This document shows, one piece after another, positions 14,856 to 22,842 of a stretch of 23,409 nucleotides of DNA. Made by a program: the position numbers and the translations under genes. Numbering within the stretch: the stretch's first letter is position 1; each line of letters opens with the position of its first letter. The DNA is from Methanobacterium spitsbergense (GTDB taxonomy: Archaea; Methanobacteriota; Methanobacteria; Methanobacteriales; Methanobacteriaceae). The notes under the pieces are model-generated. The model was not told where the DNA came from. It did no database searches and was given only the letters and a program-made list of their open reading frames with translations. The stretch covers positions 1 through 23,409 of the forward strand of contig NZ_JAIOUQ010000012.1 in the NCBI RefSeq assembly GCF_019931065.1. The letters run 5' to 3'.

Positions 14856-17800
14856 GTGCAAAAAAAACATACAATAAAAAGCCAAAAACTTATTTTTACG
14901 CTTGTATTTACACTTATATTATTAGTGGTGGCTATGGGTGCTGTTTCTGCAGCAGATAACCCATCAGATAACCAAACTTCAATAAGTGTAAATCATGCTA
15001 TACATACAGAAACTTCAACTTATCAAAACAAAAGCAATAAAGATCTATCAAACTCAACAAAATCAGCAAATAAAAATGTAAAAGATCCTCAAATATGGAA
15101 CAATGGAGTTCCTGTATCTCGAGGAGGACAACCTGCAGGATATAACTGGGGAACAATACAAAACGCGATAAATAATGCACTTCCGGGCGATACTATAATG
15201 CTGGAAAATGGAGTGACATTTAGTGGATCAGGTAATACTCAAATTAGTCTAACAAAAAACTTGAACTTTGATGTTTTAGATGGAGGTACAGCTACTATTG
15301 ACGGTAGCGGTAGTAGATGGGGTTTTATAGTTCATAGCGGCATTACAGCCACTTTCAACAATATCATATTCCAAAACATGTTCTATATCCTTAGTGGTGG
15401 AGCATTAGAAAATGATGGTGGAACACTTACTGTTAACAACTGTATCGTGAAAGACAATCAGGCAATAATAGATGGTGGAGCTATCTATAATCATAACAAT
15501 GGTAACCTGAATGTGAATTACTGTTCAATATATAACAACCGGGCAGGTGCCGGTTCAGGTATATATACTACAGGTTCAGGCACAGTTAACATAGCAAACA
15601 ACCAAATCTACAGCAACAATAATGGAGATGGTACTGGAATATGTGTTAATAGTGGAAACCCTAATATCATAGGTAACAACATCTACAGCAACTATTGGAG
15701 AGGTATCTACATCCTTAGTGGAAATGCTGCTATTTCAAACAATAACATCCACAACAACGGCCACGCTACTCGTAGCGGAGATGGTATCCATATTGATGGT
15801 GGTAATCCAGTAATTACTGGTAACAACATCAGAAACAATGCAGAAGACGGAATCCATGCAGATCTATTTACAGGAAGTTCAAGTAACCCACTTCAGATCC
15901 ATTACAACAGCATAGTGGATAATGGAGAATGGGGATTACATGTAATGAACGGAGTCTATGTAAACGCAATCCACAATTGGTGGGGAACCAATGCTCCCAA
16001 TTATATACGCCAACTCCTTGATCCTTCACACCCTCGTGACATATTCGAACAACGTTTAAGTTTCAGTAGCCAACGTGTTACATGGAATCCATATTTATAC
16101 CTTAGAATTATGGCAAATACTCCCATATACAACGGAGATACTTCAACTGTCACAGCTTACCTTACAACAGACAACAATAATAACATAGCACCCGGAACTG
16201 TTCCAGATGGGACTACAGTAAATATCAGCTTGACTGATGGACCTTATGGAAGCCTTACACTACCATTAACACGAACTACAACTGAAGGTATAGCCACTAT
16301 ACTTTTCACAGCCAACGATCCAAATGCACCACATACACAAACTGTTATGGCAACAGTTGATCATCAATCAGTTACTACTGGAATTTTAATTAATCCTAAA
16401 GCACATGTGACCATGACAAAAACAAATAATGGTCCTGTATATGTTGGACAAACCGGTACATTTACAGTAACAATAAGTAATAACGGTCCCAATGATGCTA
16501 CAGACGTAACAGTCACTGACCCATTTATAACAGGATTTACATACACCCCCTCAATCGGAACATATGACCCTGGAACAGGAATATGGACCATAGGAACATT
16601 AGCAAATGGTGCATCAGCAACATTAACCATTACTAAAAACCCAATGGCACCAGGCGATGTAGGAACAATACCCAACACCGCAACAGAAACACAAACAACC
16701 TTCAACCCAACACCAATAACACCACAAACATCAAATCTAATCATAAACCCAGTAGCACATGTTACTATGACAAAAACTGGCAATGGACCATTAAACGTTG
16801 GTCAGACAGGTATATTCACCATTAATATATACAACAATGGACCTAACGATGCTGAAAATATTCAAGTAACCGATCCAGTGCCTTCTGGTTTCGTTTTAGG
16901 TAGTTATTCAATTGGAACTTATGTTGGTAATGTATGGACTATTCCATTACTTGCTAATGGAGCATCTGCAACTTTAACATTTAATAGAGTTATGACATCT
17001 GATGATGCAGGTACAACCAAAACCAATACAGCAACTGAAACACAAACAACCTACAACCCAACACCAATAACACCACAAACCGCTACAATATATATAAACA
17101 ACGCCGTACTATCCATCATTAAAACTGCTGATAAAGAAAGTTATAATGTTGGAAATTCAGCTATTTACAACATCGACGTAAAAAATAACGGCCCGGACAC
17201 AGCTACAAATGTAGTTGTAACCGATACTTTACAATCTGGATTAACATATGTCAGCTCTACACTAGGTGGAATCTACAACACATTAACACAAACAATAACC
17301 TGGAACCTAGCAAGTTTAGCTAGTGGACAACATTTCCTTCCATCATTCACAGCAACTGTGAATACTGGAACACAAGGACAAACCATCACAAACACAGCAT
17401 CGGCATACAGCGATCAAGTAACAACTCCGGTAATATCAAATCCTGCAGATATAAACGTGAACAAAGCCGTATTATCCATCAGTAAAATATCAGATAAAGC
17501 AAAATACAATGTTGGAGACTCAGTTGTCTACAATATAAATGTAACAAACAATGGCCCTGATACAGCCACTAATGTAACCGTAACAGACACATTACCATAT
17601 GGAATGATCTATGTAAATTCCACAAATGGTGGAATGTGGGATCTTGTTACAAGAACCATTACTTGGACTGTAGGTAACCTTGCAAGTAGTGCTCATTTCA
17701 TGGCTACCGTCACTGCTACAATTACAGCCTCAGGTGGACAATCCTTGGTGAACACGGCACAGGCCAGTAATGATCAAATGGATTATTCCGTTTCAACAAT

Positions 17801-18320
17801 GTCCAGTATCTATATCAAAAAATGCCAACTTTATGTAAAAGTCATTCCATCCTTTGTCAACACAACAGTAGGAAAAATCTTTACTATTACATACAAAGTG
17901 GGTAACAAAGGACCTGATGAGGCAAATAATGTGGTTATGACCTTTGTCATACCTAATGGTTTAGAATTTGTAAGTGCATTCTCTCCAGATAGTGCTCAAC
18001 CAACTTATGACGCCGCAACCAGAATATTGACCTGGATTATAGGAGATGTGCCTGTTGGAGATCCGATATTAAAATTAAATCTGAAAGCTCTAAAGGTTGG
18101 AACCTGTATAGTATCCTCTACATTAGTCAGCAGCACCTATTCTGATCAACCTGTTATTGTATCTGGAGTAACTGTCAATGTTCAAAAGAAAACAAATCCT
18201 CATGTCAACCCGGAAAATAACACCATAGGTATGCAAAATACAGGAGCACCTATATTGCCATTGATCTTAGCGGTACTCATGGCAATGGTTGGAATAATAC
18301 TACCAACAAGGAAAAAATAA
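14856..18320 (+). CDS. Membrane-anchored adhesin-like protein ALP3 (beta-helix plus five DUF11-type domains)
   Basis: The 1154-residue surface protein starts at GTG 14856, five bases after a perfect ribosome site GGAGGTG (14844-14850). Residues 8-33 form a signal peptide ending in VSA. Residues about 100-400 contain beta-helix repeats (NNCIVKDNQAIIDGGAIYN, NNNIHNNG) of the Pmp and periplasmic copper-binding NosD-like type. A spacer (TSTVTAYLTTD) precedes five DUF11/CARDB-like domains beginning AHVTMTKTNNGP, AHVTMTKTGNGP, AVLSIIKTAD, AVLSISKISD and CQLYVKVIPS, each with the NNGPDTATNVTVTD-type motif. The C-terminus has a hydrophobic helix (PLILAVLMAMVGIILP) and RKK, so the protein is held in the cell membrane and can project through the wall. 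It is the only anchored adhesin here. It probably binds a partner cell or polymer; the ligand is unknown. Confidence 0.93.
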   Translation: MQKKHTIKSQKLIFTLVFTLILLVVAMGAVSAADNPSDNQTSISVNHAIHTETSTYQNKSNKDLSNSTKSANKNVKDPQIWNNGVPVSRGGQPAGYNWGTIQNAINNALPGDTIMLENGVTFSGSGNTQISLTKNLNFDVLDGGTATIDGSGSRWGFIVHSGITATFNNIIFQNMFYILSGGALENDGGTLTVNNCIVKDNQAIIDGGAIYNHNNGNLNVNYCSIYNNRAGAGSGIYTTGSGTVNIANNQIYSNNNGDGTGICVNSGNPNIIGNNIYSNYWRGIYILSGNAAISNNNIHNNGHATRSGDGIHIDGGNPVITGNNIRNNAEDGIHADLFTGSSSNPLQIHYNSIVDNGEWGLHVMNGVYVNAIHNWWGTNAPNYIRQLLDPSHPRDIFEQRLSFSSQRVTWNPYLYLRIMANTPIYNGDTSTVTAYLTTDNNNNIAPGTVPDGTTVNISLTDGPYGSLTLPLTRTTTEGIATILFTANDPNAPHTQTVMATVDHQSVTTGILINPKAHVTMTKTNNGPVYVGQTGTFTVTISNNGPNDATDVTVTDPFITGFTYTPSIGTYDPGTGIWTIGTLANGASATLTITKNPMAPGDVGTIPNTATETQTTFNPTPITPQTSNLIINPVAHVTMTKTGNGPLNVGQTGIFTINIYNNGPNDAENIQVTDPVPSGFVLGSYSIGTYVGNVWTIPLLANGASATLTFNRVMTSDDAGTTKTNTATETQTTYNPTPITPQTATIYINNAVLSIIKTADKESYNVGNSAIYNIDVKNNGPDTATNVVVTDTLQSGLTYVSSTLGGIYNTLTQTITWNLASLASGQHFLPSFTATVNTGTQGQTITNTASAYSDQVTTPVISNPADINVNKAVLSISKISDKAKYNVGDSVVYNINVTNNGPDTATNVTVTDTLPYGMIYVNSTNGGMWDLVTRTITWTVGNLASSAHFMATVTATITASGGQSLVNTAQASNDQMDYSVSTMSSIYIKKCQLYVKVIPSFVNTTVGKIFTITYKVGNKGPDEANNVVMTFVIPNGLEFVSAFSPDSAQPTYDAATRILTWIIGDVPVGDPILKLNLKALKVGTCIVSSTLVSSTYSDQPVIVSGVTVNVQKKTNPHVNPENNTIGMQNTGAPILPLILAVLMAMVGIILPTRKK

Positions 18321-18323
18321 AAC

Positions 18324-18369
18324 AGAAAATAGGAAAAACGCAAAAACTTATTTTCTCTAATTTTTTTTT
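18324..18369 (+). terminator. Terminator of ALP3
   Basis: Stem AGAAAATA / TATTTTCT (18324-18331 / 18349-18356) with a 17-base loop is followed by T9 and a second T-run. Confidence 0.6.
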
Positions 18370-18559
18370 ATTTTTTAATATGGCAACCTATCAGAGATAG
18401 GAATTATTGAGATATTTGACTAAATTATATTATAAAAATAATATTTGAATATATATTTTATAAACCACTACTTTTTTTTATGGTGAAAATCAATCAGTAA
18501 TATTAAATCTATTAATAAAAGTAATGGATTATTATCCAAATAATTTAAAAGGCTTAAAA

Positions 18560-19459
18560 ATGAATATAAAAATATTTATACTGAGTTCTGGTGATTATGG
18601 TTCCAGAATAATTAACAACATTGCAAACAGAGGATTTGCATCATCCATAGTAGGTTTACATGAATTTTCAGAAGATCTTCCAGAATTTATTGATGATTTT
18701 AATAATTACATACCTAAAGATCTACCAGAATGCGATCTTATACTCTCATTAGGACTTAAGGGGGATATAAATATGATATTAACAGAAATAGCCTCTAAAA
18801 CCGGGGCTAAATCTGCTATAGTAGAGATACATGATCCTGCCCAATTACCCATTGGACTTCAAAGAGAGATAGAGGCCTCTTCAAATGGATTAAAGATAGT
18901 TTTTGCCAAACCTTTATGTTCCCTTCAACCAGTTGGTGACAAAATAATAGATGAATTTGCAAAGTATTTTGGAAAACCTGAAATTGAAATTGATGGAGAA
19001 AGGTTTGTAAAAAAAATAAATGTTATTAGAGGAGCTCCATGCGGTTCTACATGGTATGTGGCTGAAAAGCTTGAAGGTATCCCATTGGAAGATGCAGAAT
19101 TAGAATCTGGAAACAAAATCCATAACTACCCATGTATAGCTTCCATGGCCACAGATTCTATTGTAGGTGATACAATATTACATCTTGCAGGCTATAAAAT
19201 CAAGGAAGCTGTTAAGGAAAGTTTGGGATTTGCAACCAGATCAGCTGTTGTTGATGAGTCATCATGTAGGGGTGGTGAAGATTGCGAACATCTCTGTATT
19301 GATATTTGTCCTAATGTTAAAATTGGAGGCAATACCATTACTGTGAATGATAATGGTAAAGCTGTTATTAACTCTGCATCGTGTGGTTGTTGTGAAATAT
19401 GTATCAGAGAATGTCCTTATGGTGCAATTGAAATAATTGAAGAAAAGATAGATTTATAG
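18560..19459 (+). CDS. DUF166 family protein with C-terminal 4Fe-4S ferredoxin domain
   Basis: Archaeal DUF166 protein of about 299 residues. The N-terminal domain starts IKIFILSSGDYGSR and has an alpha/beta pattern with the conserved stretches VEIHDPAQLP, RGAPCGSTWYVA and NYPCIASM. The C-terminal 60 residues hold two cysteine groups (SSCRGGEDC...CIDICP and CGCCEICIRECP), a ferredoxin-like cluster-binding region. The family has been labelled thymidylate synthase in databases without support; the function is unknown. I chose ATG 18560 because an AAAAGG precedes it and family members begin at this point. ATG 18524, 12 codons upstream in frame, is an alternative without a ribosome site. cbiF follows after 44 bases without a terminator, so a shared transcript and a role tied to corrinoid or redox metabolism are plausible. 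Confidence 0.85.
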   Translation: MNIKIFILSSGDYGSRIINNIANRGFASSIVGLHEFSEDLPEFIDDFNNYIPKDLPECDLILSLGLKGDINMILTEIASKTGAKSAIVEIHDPAQLPIGLQREIEASSNGLKIVFAKPLCSLQPVGDKIIDEFAKYFGKPEIEIDGERFVKKINVIRGAPCGSTWYVAEKLEGIPLEDAELESGNKIHNYPCIASMATDSIVGDTILHLAGYKIKEAVKESLGFATRSAVVDESSCRGGEDCEHLCIDICPNVKIGGNTITVNDNGKAVINSASCGCCEICIRECPYGAIEIIEEKIDL

Positions 19460-19503
19460 AAACTTTTACAGCTAGTGATTATAAAAAAAATGGTGATTAA
19501 AAA

Positions 19504-20271
19504 ATGGATGGAAAGGTAATTTTCATTGGAGGAGGTCCTGGTGACCCTGAACTCCTTACATTAAAAGCTTATAATGTAATTAAAAAAGCTGATGTTATTA
19601 TATACGCGGGATCCCTTGTTAACAGAGATGTTTTAAACTGTGCAAAAAATGATAGTATCATAAAAAACAGTGCATCAATGAACCTGGATGAGATATTGGA
19701 TCTAATGGAGAAAAGTGTTAAAAATGGTAAATTAGTTGCTCGTGTCCATACAGGAGATCCAGCCATTTATGGTGCTATAGGTGAACAAATAGAAGGTTTG
19801 AAAGAGAAGAAGATATCATTTGAAATTATTCCCGGAGTAAGTTCATTTTTTGCTGCTGCAGCAGCTCTTGAAACTGAACTAACACTACCTGAAGTGTCTC
19901 AAACAGTTATAATAACAAGACCCGAAGGTAGAACTCCCAAACCATCTGCTGAGGCTATTTCGAAACTTGCTAAACATCAAGCTACTATGTGTATCTTTTT
20001 AGGAGTGCAGATGATTGAAGATGTGGTAAATGATCTTTTAACACATTACAAACCAGAAACACCCGCTGCAGTTGTTCAAAAAGCATCATGGCCTGATGAA
20101 AAAATTGTTAAGGGAACATTAAATAACATATCTAATAAAGTGCATGAAGCAGGAATTACTAAAACTGCCATGATTGTTGTGGGTGATGTACTTGATACAG
20201 AGGGGATCACACCATCCAAACTCTATGACAAGGAGTTCACACATGAATACAGGAAGGGTCAATTAAATTAG
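19504..20271 (+). CDS. cbiF: Cobalt-precorrin-4 C11-methyltransferase
   Basis: The enzyme transfers a methyl group from S-adenosylmethionine to C11 of cobalt-precorrin-4 in the anaerobic (early cobalt) cobalamin pathway, in the cytoplasm. Methanogens need corrinoids for methyl transfer. The 255-residue length is normal. Visible family signatures are IGGGPGDPELLTLKA (8-22), ADVIIYAGSLV, the GDPAIYGA block, PGVSSFFAAAAAL, TRPEGRTP and a final VVGDV strand. The CobM/CbiF match (IYAGSLV after the GPGDPE turn) separates it from other corrin methyltransferases. ATG 19504 follows GGTGAT with seven bases spacing. It is probably co-transcribed with the DUF166 gene; a terminator follows. Confidence 0.95.
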   Translation: MDGKVIFIGGGPGDPELLTLKAYNVIKKADVIIYAGSLVNRDVLNCAKNDSIIKNSASMNLDEILDLMEKSVKNGKLVARVHTGDPAIYGAIGEQIEGLKEKKISFEIIPGVSSFFAAAAALETELTLPEVSQTVIITRPEGRTPKPSAEAISKLAKHQATMCIFLGVQMIEDVVNDLLTHYKPETPAAVVQKASWPDEKIVKGTLNNISNKVHEAGITKTAMIVVGDVLDTEGITPSKLYDKEFTHEYRKGQLN

Positions 20272-20306
20272 AATTAGTTTAATTATATGCTGTTTTATTG
20301 ATAGCT

Positions 20307-20330
20307 TTCTTCAGTATTGAAGAAGTTTTT
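20307..20330 (+). terminator. Terminator of the DUF166-cbiF unit
   Basis: Stem TTCTTCA / TGAAGAA (20307-20313 / 20318-20324) with a GTAT loop and a T5 tail begins 36 bases after the cbiF stop. Confidence 0.75.
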
Positions 20331-20433
20331 ATCCAGTCTAAATAGGATACTGACTTTTTTTCATTATTTCGTATAGTTTTTTTATTGATTAATTCTATAA
20401 GAAGCAAATTACAGAATTTGAAGGAGCAATACT

Positions 20434-20661
20434 ATGGCAAAAGATGATTACAACTTGGATAACATGTTAAAGTGTATTTGTTTGTAAAATGTAAAGTTCA
20501 AACTTAGAAATACTTATGCTAAGAACAAAACTGAAAAGATTCAAAAAATAGAAGCAATACCTCTCTTTGAACCTAAATAGTTTCCATGACTTTACTGTGC
20601 CATGTGTAAAGCAATATGTGAAGATCTAAATTTTAGTGAAACATGCAAACCTCAAGAATAA
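20434..20661 (+). pseudogene. DUF2769-like small Cys-rich protein with three in-frame stop codons
   Basis: A ribosome site AAGGAG (20421-20426) stands seven bases before ATG 20434. One uninterrupted frame of 75 codons to TAA 20659-20661 gives MAKDDYNLDNMLKCICL, stop, NVKFKLRNTYAKNKTEKIQK, IEAIPLFEPK, stop, FP, stop, LYCAMCKAICEDLNFSETCK. The CIC near the start and the (FP)-LYCA-x-K-A-x-C-x-D-L motif match my memory of DUF2769, a small Cys-rich family of methanogens, probably metal-binding. The stops are TAA (codon 18), TAG (49) and TGA (52). At 52 the family has Gly (GGA to TGA is one change). No indel is present, so decay is recent or the stops are read through; decay is much more likely. 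Confidence 0.65.
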
Positions 20662-20711
20662 TTGTATTTCCAGTAGTAAATAAAAAAAAAGGAAAATAAT
20701 TTAACCCCTAA

Positions 20712-22424
20712 TTAAATTGCCACGTAGTTAGGTAATCTTTGATTTGTACTGTAGAAATTCATTAATTTGGAGTACATGTAGATAACCGAATCATAGCGTA
20801 TGTTACCCAGAGAAGTAGCAATAAAGTTGGGTGCTCTTTTATATGTGTTTATGTATGATCTGATGTTTTCCGCGATTTTAATGTACTCTGTTTTCAGTAG
20901 GTTACCGTGGCTAAATGTTCCTTTCGGTGCTGTGGGTGCACCAACTGTTTTCAATGCTATTGCAGCAGAACTGCCGCTGTTAACATTTATAACCGAAGAT
21001 GTTAAAAGGTATAAAAAGCCAGGCATTGTTATCTGCTGACCAGAAATGGTAACGTACATTGGCAGCTTATCATTATTTTCATAATATGCTCTGACTGTTT
21101 TAGCAGCCGTACCAATCTGACTCGGTGTAATGGTATTGGTTGGTGTGTTCTCAACATTAACAGCCCATAATATAAGTTTAGCCACTAAAGTAGGATTTTC
21201 TGGGGTTAATTCTGGGTGTGGTCCGCTTAAAACAGATCTTCCACTACCGTAAGTGTCACCAACTATGGCTGCATAACCTGTGTTTGTACCACTTGCATAG
21301 TTTGCAAATCTTGTAAAACCACTACCATACATCGCAGGTCCATTGTAGTGGGCCAGGGTTAATGTACCACTGGAACCTAAAAGTTGAGTGGCACTACTGG
21401 TCATTGAAACAAGAAGATTTCCTTCGTGATTGAATACTTTTGAGCTGACATGAGGTGTAATTCCCCATCCATTGTAGCTAATGCCACTACCACCAACATA
21501 CTGGGAACCCGAATATGCCCCGGCACAAATTCCAAGATATCCATGGCCGCTGTAAACAAAATTTTTTATCGCAGAAGAACTGATACTGTTGATATAAATC
21601 CTACCACTTGAACCGCCAGGCATTACCAGAAGATCATATTTGGTTAAAACAGATGGAGTAATTATTCCAGACGATGCATAGGTGAACTTATATCCATGAG
21701 CAAGGTTGTTAATGTTAGCAGAATTTAAAGCATTTTTCATACCCGTCACACAGCTTGTTATTGCACCTTTTCCATTATATATTAACACTCTTATTGTTTT
21801 AGGAGTTGATTGCGTTGAAGTATTGATCTTTAATCCCTGTGTTGCTATGATCTTTTGGAATTCTGTTATGTTTATCTTGCTGGTATCGTAACTCACGTAG
21901 GTGGGTAGTCTGTTGTTTGAGTAGTAGAAGTTCTGAGCTCGGGAAATACCATCCTTCATTTGAGCCAATGACAATCTAGATACAGTTAAACTGGATTTAT
22001 AAAGTGATAAACTATTTCCGGATAAATCTTTAACACTGCCTGTGTGCAGTATTAGATTATATGTAAGTCCTTCGGCTAATGGTGCTTTCGGTGTAATAGT
22101 TAATGTATTACCACTGATAGTTTTCATAATGGGTTTAATCTGCCCATAACTATTTTTAAGTTCTATCCATTGGTTTCCATATTTAACAGGTTCACTGAAT
22201 TGAACACCAATAATTTTATCATTTGTAACAACAGCCTTGTCAACCGGGTCAATAGATGTTACCTCAGGTATTGTATTGTCTGTTGTTCCATTAGTTGCTG
22301 CTACAGCATTTACATTCAAAAGTAGTGCCATTCCAAATAATAATAGCACTGATAATAACAATTTTCGCTTAATTTTACCGCCTCCACGTTTGATAAACAT
22401 CCAAATAACTAAATATTTGAACAT
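20712..22424 (-). CDS. PMBR wall protein with Big_5 and class I amidotransferase-like (BPL_N) domain
   Basis: The 570-residue secreted protein begins with a signal peptide (RKLLLSVLLLFGMALLLNV, cleavage near AVA, residue 43). A Big_5 Ig-like domain follows (PEVTSIDPVD, WIELKNSYGQIKP), close to the last domain of ALP1/ALP2. Next is a pseudomurein-binding repeat (FYYSNNRLPTYVSYDTSK). Residues about 210-415 resemble the BPL_N/glutamine-amidotransferase fold: LLVMPGGSSG and the nucleophile-elbow motif GYLGICAGAYSG with a cysteine. At least two further PMBR-like repeats end the protein (YYENNDKLPMYVTISG, FYSTNQRLPNYVAI). It should sit in the pseudomurein wall; an amide-bond reaction on wall peptides is inference. 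ATG 22424 lacks a ribosome site; GGAGGCGGT (22385-22377) instead precedes an in-frame ATT at 22373. A T9 tract downstream (20690-20682 on the minus strand) may end transcription. Confidence 0.88.
   Translation of the reverse strand: MFKYLVIWMFIKRGGGKIKRKLLLSVLLLFGMALLLNVNAVAATNGTTDNTIPEVTSIDPVDKAVVTNDKIIGVQFSEPVKYGNQWIELKNSYGQIKPIMKTISGNTLTITPKAPLAEGLTYNLILHTGSVKDLSGNSLSLYKSSLTVSRLSLAQMKDGISRAQNFYYSNNRLPTYVSYDTSKINITEFQKIIATQGLKINTSTQSTPKTIRVLIYNGKGAITSCVTGMKNALNSANINNLAHGYKFTYASSGIITPSVLTKYDLLVMPGGSSGRIYINSISSSAIKNFVYSGHGYLGICAGAYSGSQYVGGSGISYNGWGITPHVSSKVFNHEGNLLVSMTSSATQLLGSSGTLTLAHYNGPAMYGSGFTRFANYASGTNTGYAAIVGDTYGSGRSVLSGPHPELTPENPTLVAKLILWAVNVENTPTNTITPSQIGTAAKTVRAYYENNDKLPMYVTISGQQITMPGFLYLLTSSVINVNSGSSAAIALKTVGAPTAPKGTFSHGNLLKTEYIKIAENIRSYINTYKRAPNFIATSLGNIRYDSVIYMYSKLMNFYSTNQRLPNYVAI
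21887..21938 (-). repeat. PMBR module repeat, internal copy
   Basis: 52 bases are identical to window bases 1-52, with one change at the next base. Similarity to the right-terminal copy continues about 60 bases further with few changes. Confidence 0.95.
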
Positions 22425-22459
22425 TAATCCAACCTAAAATTGAATCACTTGATGATCAC

Positions 22460-22475
22460 TTATATATGTTTTGGT
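22460..22475 (-). promoter_or_regulatory. Promoter of the amidotransferase-like PMBR gene
   Basis: On the minus strand CCAAAACATATATAAG resembles a BRE plus TATA box, which predicts a transcript start near 22435. Just downstream GTGATCATCAAGTGAT (22458-22443) contains a direct GTGAT repeat that could be an operator. Confidence 0.5.
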
Positions 22476-22842
22476 TTTTTTTCCAAAAAAAGGCTATTTT
22501 AGGGCTATTTTTTTAATTTAAGACCTTCTAAATTCTTATTTAACTAACAAATTATGGATAAGCTTGTTCAGTTGGTATTTTTAACAAATGGGGTCATTTG
22601 AAACAGTATATCCTTTAATCACATTTATTTAATCCGTTTACAAATACTAATTATACATACATCATAAAAAAAACCAGTATAATGGACTTTAAATTAAAAT
22701 AAAACCCATAATTCGAGTTATTTCTTAATTAAAACAAAATAAACCCTTTATTATTTAAGATGTAGATAGTTGAGACAATACTCCAATTTTTAGACAGTAT
22801 TTTAAAAAAAAGAAAGAAATGATGTAATTTTTTTGATTTCAT
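22476..22842. other. Intergenic region between the two PMBR genes
   Basis: AT-rich with stops in all frames. It begins, on the minus strand, with a run of eight T after the upstream gene, a possible terminator. No other feature is visible. Confidence 0.45.

Noticed and set aside
20434..20661. Pyrrolysine or selenocysteine recoding of the internal TAG and TGA
   Set aside because: A TAA is also present, no recoding structure is seen, and Methanobacteriales are not known to use pyrrolysine; pseudogene decay is simpler.
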